DNA from: an uncultured Bifidobacteriaceae bacterium
GTDB taxonomy: Bacteria > Actinomycetota > Actinomycetes > Actinomycetales > Bifidobacteriaceae
Direction of reading: 5' to 3'
Length of the DNA stretch: 17,213 nt
Assembly (NCBI GenBank): GCA_946891915.1
Contig: CAMPNN010000025.1
Location: forward strand, 1 to 17,213
The position numbers were made by a program, and so were the translations under genes. The stretch's first letter is position 1. The number at the start of each line of letters is the position of its first letter. Shown here piece after piece: positions 8,501 to 15,906 of the stretch. Under the pieces are notes generated by a model. The model was not told the DNA's origin, ran no database searches, and was given only the letters and a program-made list of their open reading frames with translations.

Positions 8501-11368
8501 TGTTAGCTTTGTTACCAGAAAGAACAATAGTCTTATTGTTGTAGGCACCCTCAAGCTTAGACCAGTTTGTATTGTCAGTCGTCGTATAGTTCTTCTTCAA
8601 GAATTGCTCTACAACAATCTTCTTGTAGTCATCATCATTTGGCTCACCATCATGAGTCAATGTCAACTTCTCAAAGTTGTACTTATACTCAACTGGCTTT
8701 GGCTTCTGATAATCAGAAATCTTCTTGATAAGATCACGAAGAGCTTTCTCATCAGTCATGCCGTTAATTTTATCGTCAGTAGCTCCGAGAGTATTTATAG
8801 CATCTTCTGTTAAATCTCCATCTCCCTTTCGCTTATCACGAAGCTGCTTAGCAAGAGCCTTCAGCTGATCAATGGTGTTATCCGTAGGAGTCTGACTTCC
8901 GCTATTTGGAGTGTACAAATCATTTGCTGAAATATCAAATAATGTGATGTCAGTCGATGCATCAATATTATCATCTTCCTGGTCTGCATAACGATAACCA
9001 GTAACTGTTAATCCGTTGTCAGTTGTATTTACACTAATTGATGTGATTCTTCCATTACCCTTGTTATATGGTTCAAGATTTTTTGTGCCTGTTTTTGCCT
9101 TCCAGCTTTTACCAACAGCTACATTACTAGTAACATGTTCTAGATCTTGTTCAGTCCAGCCAGTGTAATTATCTTTAACAAATTGCTTTAATGCCTTAAC
9201 AGCTTCTTGAGCCGTTACATCAGAAACTTTAGCTTCACTAATTTGAGTCTTAGTAATAAAATACGTATAAGTATTTTTGTTGTTGTCAGATTCAGTATAC
9301 GTTTTGCTCGTAGGCGTCTGCTGCGTAGGATTCTGAGTGCCAGTGCTACCTTTCTTAAACAGCAAAGACATAGGATAACGTCGATCTTTATAATCGTTTC
9401 CAGCCTTAAAAATAACTTCGCCGTTAGCAAAATCAAAATCAACGTCAGTAATAGTTACAGCTTTCCCATCAGAATCCTTTGCCTTAAGCTTCTTAAGCGT
9501 ATTATTAAGAGCTTTAACTCCACTCTTTGCTGTTTCACTTGCGGATGAAGCATTAAACGGATCAAAGTTCGGTACAACATTACCCGGAGTAGCAGGCAAA
9601 TCAACTGTGAACGTCTTCTTTTCTTCAGCAACAGGCGGCTTTGGAGTTGGCGGCTTTGGAGTTGGAGTTTGCTCATCAGCCTTCTTCTTTAAGAATTGCC
9701 AAGAAGGAATCTCTGTTGTTGAACCGTCTGCCCAGGTGATGATGGCGTTCTTGAAGCCATCGTCAAACGTTACAGGAGTTGTACCGTTTTTCTTAGCTTT
9801 AGTATAAACATCCAAGTCAGCGTTTGCCGTATCAAAAGCATCGGTTACTTTCTTTTGCTCTTGTTCAGTCAAGCTTGAAGGATTTTTAACCTCAATCACA
9901 TCTGGCACAACATACGGCGCCCAGTCGGAGATTTTTGGTCCTTGGAACACCAAATCTTCAGCAGGAATAGTAAGTTTTGAATCATCCTCGTACGTAACTT
10001 CTACAGAACCATCTTCATTAACTTTGAAGTCATACTGATTATTGGTTTGCTTCACATGCTTCAAGAACTCGTTTGGAGTTTCCTTACCATTGGCATCAAT
10101 AATCGCTTGACGAATATTAGTTTTTTCGTCAGATGTGAGCTTCTTCAAATTCACTACAGGCGTGCGAGTTGGCAAAGTTGGCTTGTACTTATCTTTATCA
10201 GTCTCGTCTTTTGTTACAAGCAAGCTAGATGGCATAGTGCGAGTCGTCTTATCTTTAAAAGTGATAGTTGCATCACCCTTTTCAGATACTTCTACTTTTT
10301 CTACCAAATCCGAGTAATACTTTGCATTTTTATTAGCGTCTACAATAGCATTCTTAACAGTTGTCTGTTCGTCTGGAGTGAGCTTTTTGGTATCCTTCAC
10401 CTTAGTTACAGCTGGATAAGTAAGATTAAAATGATCCGCAATCTTTGGAGTATCGCTCTTCTTAGCTGTAGCATAGTGCCAGTTACCTGCAAAGCGATAA
10501 ACGCCAGCAGCAAATCGCAAAGGATTCTTATCACGATTCTTCCATGTTGTATCTTCCATTTCGGAAACGTAAGTCATGTCATACCAACGCTGACCAGCAG
10601 ATTCCCAGTCTACGAAAATACCCTTAAGGCCTTGAGTATCTTGCTTATAAATATCCCACTGCTTCTCTGTATCACCAGCATTGTCGTAAGTCTTGCTACC
10701 AGCTTTATCAGAAAGTCCAACAAGCTGCTTCCAACCTTTTGTAGCAATATTATCGCCACTAAAGTAGAAGTTTGAAAGATTAGTCCATTGCTTAGGGCTG
10801 TTAAAATGTTTGTCCGAGACAGCACCATAGCCATTGGCATCGGTTGTAATAAATTGCGAAGAACCAGCAGGTTTAAACTGCTGATTGCCTGTTTTTGTTA
10901 ACTTTTCTATACGCTTAAATTGAATATCTTGAGGATCTTTTAAACCAGCAGGAACGCCAAACCACCACATAGGGCGAAACTTCCATTCGTCTGCTGTAGC
11001 ATTGTTGTTGCAATTAGAAAGATAATGAACGCGAACAAATTTACCAAGAGGGTCTATGCCTGTGGTTCCGCCTTCCTTGGCGTGCTCAAAAGTATCGTAA
11101 TATTCAACGTCAATGTTGAAATGAGCTTCTGCATAAGAAGCATCAGTTTTAAAACCGTAATAAATGTTGTTACCAGTGCCGTCTACATAACCATCAGCAT
11201 AGGCAGGCGCAGGAGAAATGAATACCCCCCCCCCAGCACCATTGCGCCGGCAAGCATAGCTGCGCACACACTCTTAGAAAGTGGCGCATAAATAACGCTG
11301 TTACTAGACTTTTGCATAGACTTTTGCAAATCAGAAAGATGCTTTGAGCTCATAATCTTCTTCGTCAT
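5547..11368 (-). CDS. Giant cell-wall-anchored surface protein (GA/FIVAR-type adhesin), frame interrupted at a poly-G tract
   Basis: The start is ATG 11366-11368 with GAGGA a few bases upstream. From there a signal peptide is read (MTKKIMSSKH..., hydrophobic core about residues 34-50) until 10 G (11225-11234) shift the frame and the product stops at 11183 after 61 residues. With 11 G the frame continues through ...FISPAPAYA|DG (predicted cleavage 58|59) into 1940 residues. The body's own nearest start is a GTG at 11267 with no ribosome binding site inside the signal-peptide region, so it is unlikely to be real. Order by DNA position: novel N-terminal region (11195-10420); three helix-plus-sheet repeats (10395-9690); a TPKPP hinge; a related unit (9600-9350); two paralogous modules (9290-8905, 8690-8300); GA-like helical modules (8275-8117, 7985-7845) flanking a charged K/E helix; long helical region; FIVAR-type repeats; Pro-rich and Asn/Ala-rich segments; LSKTG sortase signal, hydrophobic helix, SKRRG tail. 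Likely role is host-ligand binding; ligand not shown. Confidence 0.85.
5550..5666 (-). other. Sortase cell-wall sorting signal (LSKTG variant)
   Basis: The protein ends with LSKTG (5652-5666), a hydrophobic stretch VFGMFVAGVAAAGAALFV, and a basic tail SKRRG. This is the three-part layout of a sortase substrate, with Ser in place of the usual Pro of LPxTG. It argues for covalent attachment to peptidoglycan. Confidence 0.8.
5907..6090 (-). repeat. Asn/Ala/Gly low-complexity repeat region in the surface protein
   Basis: Encodes a stretch made almost only of Asn, Ala, Gly and Ser in NAGNAGN- and NAANN-type patterns. The DNA contains short direct repeats, for example ACCTGCGTT twice in tandem near 6000-6017. 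It lies between the FIVAR-type modules and the last helical repeat before the anchor, and is probably a flexible, length-variable stalk. Confidence 0.75.
6449..6516 (-). repeat. Pro-Thr/Ser hinge repeat (PTPTP...SPSPS) in the surface protein
   Basis: Encodes alternating Pro-Thr then Pro-Ser dipeptides between two FIVAR-type modules. The DNA has repeated GGAGTT and GGAGAC hexamers. It is a rigid extended linker of the wall-spanning kind. Confidence 0.75.
7840..8279 (-). other. Two GA-like (albumin-binding type) modules separated by a charged K/E helix
   Basis: Module 1 (about 8275-8117) contains LTEEQKKSFKQQIEKAKTKD followed by EIQNILKKAN. Module 2 (about 7985-7845) contains NKLSGEIDKAQTSEDVKKIL. 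Both fit the three-helix GA pattern, in which a QI..A.T.DEV..IL core follows an LT..QK turn. Between them about 35 residues consist nearly only of K, E, R and D, which predicts a single alpha helix; its DNA holds a 21-bp tandem duplication (8008-8028 and 8029-8049). Albumin binding is inferred from the module type only. Confidence 0.6.
9634..9663 (-). repeat. 15-bp tandem duplication encoding TPKPP twice
   Basis: Two perfect copies of GGCGGCTTTGGAGTT (9634-9648, 9649-9663) encode a proline-rich hinge between the N-terminal repeats and the middle modules of the surface protein. Fifteen bases keep the frame, so copy number could vary without breaking the protein. Confidence 0.85.
11225..11234 (-). 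repeat. Poly-G tract (10 G on the coding strand), putative phase-variation switch
   Basis: Ten consecutive C on the plus strand inside the signal-peptide codons of the surface protein. With n G residues the frame reads through into the body only when n is 8, 11 or 14, giving two, three or four glycines in the hydrophobic core. At n = 10 the product stops after 61 residues. The mature protein is therefore unaffected by which ON length is used. Confidence 0.85.
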
Positions 11369-11821
11369 TATTCCTCACTTCAACAATGTGTATTCTTTAT
11401 GTTCCTGATTATGCATAATTTGTCTTATGCATAATTTGTAATATGCAATAATGCTGCAGCCAATAAATTAGCATTCGCTTCTTTGTTTCACGCCAAGTTG
11501 CTATTTAAAAATGCTTCATACTCTCTTAATACGTTTCAACATACATAAACTTGCAAAATGACGACAATACAGGTTGTATGATACTCAACTATTCATACAT
11601 TGCAATCCTTTTCATACAATAATTTATGTAGCGTAAATCACATAATTCGCGAATCACGCATGGATTTGCGCATAAATTGTATTGTAAGACGTCATAATAT
11701 TTATTAAAAAATTACGACACGCCGCAATATAATTAACTGCTTACGCAAGATTATTAATTTGCTTACGTAAGACTATTAACTGCTTACGCAAGAATATTAG
11801 TTACTTACGCAAGAATATTGC
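11369..11821. other. Repeat-rich AT-rich intergenic region upstream of the surface-protein gene
   Basis: No gene is seen in these 450 bases. They should hold the promoter of the minus-strand surface-protein gene, but no convincing -35/-10 pair was found. They contain: two 15-bp direct copies of TTATGCATAATTTGT (11409-11423, 11425-11439), the first inside the palindrome ATTATGCATAAT (11408-11419); an inverted pair TGTATGA (11575-11581) and TCATACA (11593-11599) with a further TCATACA at 11612-11618; and a CTTACGYAAG repeat array at the left end of the IMPase-like gene, listed separately. Confidence 0.7.
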
Positions 11822-11830
11822 TTACTTAAG
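11739..11830. repeat. Tandem array of CTTACGYAAG-type near-palindromes
   Basis: Near-identical 10-mers start at 11740, 11762, 11783, 11804 and 11821 (CTTACGCAAG, CTTACGTAAG, CTTACGCAAG, CTTACGCAAG, CTTACTTAAG), spaced 22, 21, 21 and 17 bp and joined by AT-rich ATTATTAA-like spacers. The copy at 11821-11830 contains the last lysine codon and the stop of the IMPase-like gene, so the array looks like repeated duplication of that gene's 3' end. The period of about two helical turns could also suit a protein-binding array. Confidence 0.8.
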
Positions 11831-12655
11831 ATACGGCTTTAACTCGTTAATAAGCAAACCGTTAGAAGCAACTACGTCATTTTCGCGGCGCCAATGAATA
11901 GGGCTACCATCCCACTGGCATACTTGTCCCTGAGCTTCTTGCACCACCACGGCACCGGCAGAAACTGCTGGAATATCCCATTGATGCAAATGCGGCTCAA
12001 AATAAGCATCGTACGTGCCGTCAGCCACCTTGCACAAGTCAAGCGAAGCCGGGCCAATACGCTTAATATCCGCCGGGCAGCCTTCCTCAAGCGAAGAAAC
12101 TACGTCAAGCGCACGCTTAGATTCGCCAGGTATATAAGGCATTCCATAACAAACCACAGAACCGCGCAAAGTCGACGTAGTGGAAGGCGTAATCTTCTCA
12201 CGCTTTTCACCCTGCGGAGTCCTACGAATGCGAATAGCACCTTGACCCTTCGCAGCAAGATAAGTCAACCCTAAAGCCGGCGCATGAACAACGCCAAGCA
12301 CAGGGCGAGCTGAACCTTCATCGTTAAATTCAAACAGCGAAACCGTGATAGTCCACTCAGCCATATCGCGATTAAAATTAATAGCGCCGTCAACATTACC
12401 TACGCACCAAAAACGATCACCCGGATTGCAATGTTCCGGACGAGTCCTCCAAAAACCTTGGAAAGGATTCACGTAGGTTAAACGGTTTTGAATAAAACGC
12501 ACAAGCTTATCGCCAAAACCAGATTCAGATTGCGTAGGATCACCCAAAGCAAGCGACGTCATATCTTGAGGGCTTAACTGATCCTGATAAGCATGCTTAC
12601 CAACGTCTTCCAAAATACGCGCAACTTCAAGCGCAACTTCTCGTAAATTCAACAT
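11822..12655 (-). CDS. Inositol-monophosphatase-family protein, divergent metal site
   Basis: A 277-residue protein with the IMPase fold signature. The C-terminal block RIGPASLDLCKVADGTYDAY (199-218) followed by WDIPAVSAGAVVVQEAQG (226-243) matches the family, including the metal ligand D227. The first metal motif, normally DPIDGTxNF, reads GNVDGAINF (86-94): the leading Asp is Gly and Thr is Ala, while D89 is kept. The usual GEE motif upstream is also not evident (PEHCNPGD at 73-80). Substrate and activity are therefore uncertain; it may be a specialised phosphatase of this bacterial group or a non-catalytic relative. The ATG has GGGAG about four bases upstream. It is transcribed alone, away from serB, with an array of 3'-end repeats just downstream. 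Confidence 0.82.
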   Translation of the reverse strand: MLNLREVALEVARILEDVGKHAYQDQLSPQDMTSLALGDPTQSESGFGDKLVRFIQNRLTYVNPFQGFWRTRPEHCNPGDRFWCVGNVDGAINFNRDMAEWTITVSLFEFNDEGSARPVLGVVHAPALGLTYLAAKGQGAIRIRRTPQGEKREKITPSTTSTLRGSVVCYGMPYIPGESKRALDVVSSLEEGCPADIKRIGPASLDLCKVADGTYDAYFEPHLHQWDIPAVSAGAVVVQEAQGQVCQWDGSPIHWRRENDVVASNGLLINELKPYLK

Positions 12656-12906
12656 ACACTCCCTACCCTGTTATGCATAAATTCCAACGTAAATTCCCGT
12701 TTTACGCACACTCTCTCGCATACAAATTATTACAAATTACTTACTTATTTTACTCGTTTAATGTAAAGAATTACCAGCACAGATACATGTTGTGGTTAAA
12801 AGATACACAACTTTCACAAACAATGTTTAGAATTAATATTTAATCATTGCTACATTATTTTACATTGTGTATGTACATTCCTCAACTTTTCGTTCTAAAA
12901 AACGTA

Positions 12907-13581
12907 TTAATTCGCATTCAAAAAACGCAACACAGCGCTTAAATCGCGAGTAAGAATGCGGTAAGGAGTAGCCGCTTGAACTGCTGGTTTTGCGCAAAAA
13001 GCCACGCCTAATCCAGCGAATTTAATCATTGAAATATCGTTCGCCCCATCCCCAACGGCAACAGTTTGTTCGCGCGCAATTCCAAGATTATTCGCCCAAG
13101 TTCTAAGCGCTTCAACCTTTGCGTTTGCATTTACAATATTTCCTAGTACGTTTCCAGTAAGCTTTCCGTCAATATACTCCAAATTGTGCGCCACCCAAAA
13201 ATCAACATTCAGTGACGGCAACAATTCGTCCAAAATTTCGTGGAAACCGCCAGAAACTGCGCCAACTTTCCAACCGTACTTGTGAAGCGCGTCAATTAAA
13301 ACTTTTGCACCTTTTGTTACGTGAATTTTGGAAATAATGCGTTTTTTGCACTCGTCAATATTTAAGCCGCGAAGCATGCTCACACGCAAACGCAAGGAAT
13401 CGTCGAAAGTAATCTCACCGCGCATTGCGCGCGCTGTAATCTCAGAAAGCTCCTTGCCTAATCCAGCTTCCTCGCCAAGCAAATCAATAACTTCTTCCTC
13501 AATAAGCGTTGCATCAACGTCCATTACAAGAAGTCCCGGCTTGGCCAAAGTTGGCAACTGCGCAAAAAAGTTCATGCTCAT
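12907..13581 (-). CDS. serB: Phosphoserine phosphatase SerB
   Basis: HAD-superfamily phosphatase making L-serine from phosphoserine, the last step of serine synthesis. Using ATG 13579-13581 it has 224 residues. Motif I is DVDATLIEEE (D21 nucleophile, D23 acid/base), with Ala where Ser is usual; motif II is SGGF (S110); K155 follows; motif III is GDGANDISMI at 177-186. The helical cap block ITARAMRGEITFDDSL is typical. An in-frame ATG at 13641 with an upstream AGGGAAAG would add 20 residues that lie inside the fmt coding sequence and precede the conserved domain; the later ATG, a few bases past the fmt stop, is preferred but lacks a clear ribosome binding site, suggesting coupled translation. 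It is probably the last gene of the hrcA-dnaJ-fmt-serB unit. Confidence 0.88.
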   Translation of the reverse strand: MSMNFFAQLPTLAKPGLLVMDVDATLIEEEVIDLLGEEAGLGKELSEITARAMRGEITFDDSLRLRVSMLRGLNIDECKKRIISKIHVTKGAKVLIDALHKYGWKVGAVSGGFHEILDELLPSLNVDFWVAHNLEYIDGKLTGNVLGNIVNANAKVEALRTWANNLGIAREQTVAVGDGANDISMIKFAGLGVAFCAKPAVQAATPYRILTRDLSAVLRFLNAN

Positions 13582-13585
13582 AATT

Positions 13586-14569
13586 TTATGCGCAGTAGGC
13601 TGCTGCAGAAAGTCTAGCTCCGCGCGCCCAATCCGCCGCATTCATAGCTTTCTTTCCCTGCGCTTTTACTTCCAAAAGCTCAAGCGCACCACTTAAAGTA
13701 CCAATCCAAACTTGCTTTTTTCCAGCAAGTAATTTTCCAGGAGTAAGTTGACTAAAATCTGCAGCGTGTGGATCGTCAGCATCAGCCGGCTTTGCGCGCA
13801 AAACGTGCAAAGTAATCGGTTCCGCGTTATTATCGTCGTCCGCATGAAGCTCGCACCATGCGCCAGGATTTGGCGTGCAAGCGCGAATCTGACGGTCAAC
13901 AGCAAAAGCAGGAGCGTGAAAATCAATGTGCGCATCTTCAACCGTGATTTTTTGCGCAACTTCTTGAGGAGACTGATCCTGCTCAACCGGAACGATTTCG
14001 CCAGTTTCCATGCCACGAAGAGATGCTGCAAGAAGCGGCGCTCCGTCGATTGCAAGCCTAGAAAGAAGATCGCCAGAATTTTCGTGAGGCTCAATTTTCG
14101 TAGTAAACTGCGCCAAAATAGGGCCGCAATCCATGCCGCGCGTAATGCGAAAAACCGTAGCGCCCGTAATATCATCCCCAGCCCAAATTGCGCGCTGCAC
14201 AGGAGCTGCACCACGCCATTGCGGAAGAAGCGAAAAATGAAGATTGTACCAGCCGAGCGGCAACGCATCTAAAACGTTCTGGCGCAAAATCTTACCGTAT
14301 GCCACAACTGCCGCAGCTTTCGCGCCGGTTTCGGCAAGCTGCTTAAGGAAGTTAGATTCGTCCTTTGGATCGGACTCAAGCACTGGCAAGCCGAGCTCAA
14401 TAGCTGCCTGTTTTACTGGGCTTGGCACGAGCTTTCTGCCGCGACCGGTTGGAGCATCCGGACGAGTAAGAACTGCTCGAACATCAAAATGCTCATTGTC
14501 TTTTGCCAACGCCTGAAGCGACGGAACAGCAACTTCCGGAGTACCTGCAAACAAAATTGGTAATGCCAT
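13586..14569 (-). CDS. fmt: Methionyl-tRNA formyltransferase
   Basis: Cytoplasmic enzyme that formylates initiator Met-tRNA with 10-formyl-tetrahydrofolate. It has 327 residues, normal length. The N-terminal formyltransferase domain (about 1-190) starts with ILFAGTPEVAVPSL and carries the catalytic set N109, H111 and D147, in the family block NLHFSLLPQWRGAAPVQ (109-125) and GMDCGPIL. The C-terminal OB-like domain covers about 210-325. GGGGAAA lies just upstream of the ATG. It follows dnaJ after 70 bases and runs directly into serB, whose probable start is four bases past the fmt stop. Confidence 0.95.
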   Translation of the reverse strand: MALPILFAGTPEVAVPSLQALAKDNEHFDVRAVLTRPDAPTGRGRKLVPSPVKQAAIELGLPVLESDPKDESNFLKQLAETGAKAAAVVAYGKILRQNVLDALPLGWYNLHFSLLPQWRGAAPVQRAIWAGDDITGATVFRITRGMDCGPILAQFTTKIEPHENSGDLLSRLAIDGAPLLAASLRGMETGEIVPVEQDQSPQEVAQKITVEDAHIDFHAPAFAVDRQIRACTPNPGAWCELHADDDNNAEPITLHVLRAKPADADDPHAADFSQLTPGKLLAGKKQVWIGTLSGALELLEVKAQGKKAMNAADWARGARLSAAAYCA

Positions 14570-14585
14570 ATTTCCCCACTATTTT

Positions 14586-14645
14586 AATAGCCTTAAAAAA
14601 TTAATAGCCCTAAAAATCAGCCAATAAATAGCCTTAAAATCAGCC
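14586..14645 (-). repeat. Three-copy short repeat between dnaJ and fmt, covering the dnaJ stop codon
   Basis: AATAGCCYTAAAA occurs at 14586-14598, 14603-14615 and 14627-14639 (plus strand), and AAATCAGCC at 14614-14622 and 14637-14645. The last of these includes the dnaJ stop codon (14640-14642), so the spacer looks built from copies of the dnaJ 3' end. Confidence 0.75.
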
Positions 14646-15803
14646 TACAAAAGCTTCCTTCAGCTTACTAAAGAAACCTTTACGCTCACCCGACTGCTCA
14701 TTAAGCGAATTTTGCTGAACTTGCTTAACGCCACTATCGTGCGACTTAGCAAATTTTTCGATCAAATCACTCTCTTCATCACTCAACTTTGTAGGCGTTT
14801 TCACCATTACGTGAACCACTATGTTGCCGCGATCTTTAGAACGAAGCTTCGTAACTCCAAGATTTGGCAAAGTAATAGTATCGTCACTCTGGCAGCCGGC
14901 AGGAATAGTAACTTTTTTAGAGCCGTCGAATGTGCTAATTTCCAAATCGTGACCAAGCACAGCCCAGCTCATAGGAATAGCAATCCAGCAATGCAAATCA
15001 TCCTCATTACGAGTGAAGTGCTTATCTTCACGAATATGAATATCAACATACAAGTCGCCAGCAGGACCGCCACACTCACCAACGCTACCTTGAGAAGTAA
15101 GACGCAAGCGGCTTCCGTCGCGAATGCCAGCTGGCACGTTCACGCCAACTTCACGAACCGTGCGAACGCGGCCATGTCCGTGGCAGTTTTGGCAAATATT
15201 CTTGATAATCGTTCCGTGACCTTCGCACTTGTCGCAAGGCATTGAAGACACCATTTGACCAAGCATTGTGCGCACAACCTTCTGGCAGAAGCCAGAACCG
15301 TGGCATTGATCACACTGTTCAGGAGCTGAATTGTCTGCGGAACCGGAGCCGCTACAATCGCTGCACACTCCAAAAGTTGTTAGGCGCACGCTAACATTGC
15401 CGCCAAAAATAGCGGTCTTCAAATCAATACGCGCCTCAGCTAACGCATCGTCACCAGGTTGCACGCGAGAAATAGGACCTTGCGAAGTTCCAAAAGAGCC
15501 ACCAAAAAATTGGCTGAAAATATCACCCATACCCATATCTGCAAAGCCAGCGCCCGCAGCACCAGCACCGGCACCAGCTCTAGCTGATGCAGGATCGTTA
15601 GGATCAATGCCCATATCTACCATTCGGCGCTTTTCTGGGTTAGAAAGCACATCGTAGGCAGCATTTACTTCCTTAAACTTTTCTTCAAACTCAGCTCCCG
15701 CAATATCCGGATGATATTTGCGACTCATTTTACGGTATGCTTTGCGAATTTCGTCTTCGCTAGCGTTGTGGTCGACGCCTAAAACTTTGTAGTAATCAGT
15801 CAA
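14640..15803 (-). CDS. dnaJ: Chaperone DnaJ (Hsp40), TTG start
   Basis: Full-length type I DnaJ, 387 residues, co-chaperone that delivers substrates to DnaK and stimulates its ATPase. J domain 1 to about 66 with HPD at 31-33; a short Gly/Ala/Phe-rich linker about 75-106; four zinc-binding CxxC pairs at C147/C150, C164/C167, C190/C193 and C204/C207; two C-terminal substrate-binding domains to about 345; then a charged tail. The start codon is TTG (15801-15803), with AGGGG about six bases upstream and no in-frame ATG nearby. Downstream of hrcA by 98 bases, it is most likely cotranscribed and heat-inducible through HrcA. Bifidobacteria often have a second dnaJ with dnaK; this would be the hrcA-linked copy. 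Confidence 0.95.
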   Translation of the reverse strand: MTDYYKVLGVDHNASEDEIRKAYRKMSRKYHPDIAGAEFEEKFKEVNAAYDVLSNPEKRRMVDMGIDPNDPASARAGAGAGAAGAGFADMGMGDIFSQFFGGSFGTSQGPISRVQPGDDALAEARIDLKTAIFGGNVSVRLTTFGVCSDCSGSGSADNSAPEQCDQCHGSGFCQKVVRTMLGQMVSSMPCDKCEGHGTIIKNICQNCHGHGRVRTVREVGVNVPAGIRDGSRLRLTSQGSVGECGGPAGDLYVDIHIREDKHFTRNEDDLHCWIAIPMSWAVLGHDLEISTFDGSKKVTIPAGCQSDDTITLPNLGVTKLRSKDRGNIVVHVMVKTPTKLSDEESDLIEKFAKSHDSGVKQVQQNSLNEQSGERKGFFSKLKEAFVG

Positions 15804-15881
15804 TTGATTCCCCTTTTATTTTTCTAAAATCATTTTTGCATAAGGCACAGCCAGCATACATTTTATATTTGTTATACCTTC

Positions 15882-15906
15882 TATATTTTTACGTTATATT
15901 TTTACG
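15882..15906 (-). repeat. 13-bp tandem duplication covering the hrcA stop codon
   Basis: TATATTTTTACG occurs at 15882-15893 and 15895-15906 (plus strand), period 13. On the minus strand this is CGTAAAAATATA twice; the first copy holds the hrcA stop TAA (15902-15904). It is the same kind of stop-codon-bearing duplication as seen after dnaJ and the IMPase-like gene. Confidence 0.8.

Noticed and set aside
5551..10775. Plus-strand open frames opposite the surface-protein gene, up to 257 codons
   Set aside because: They are rich in Leu, Ser and Ile as expected from the complement of Lys/Glu/Ala-rich repeats, with no initiation signals.
11265..11267. GTG start for the giant surface protein at 11267
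   Set aside because: It has no ribosome binding site and gives a charged, non-signal N terminus lying over the real signal-peptide codons in another frame. The ATG at 11368 has a clear GAGGA site and a true signal peptide.
13579..13641. Upstream ATG of serB at 13641
   Set aside because: The extra 20 residues are encoded within the conserved end of fmt and precede the phosphatase domain. It has a fair AGGGAAAG nearby, so it is not excluded, but the ATG at 13581 just past the fmt stop is more likely.
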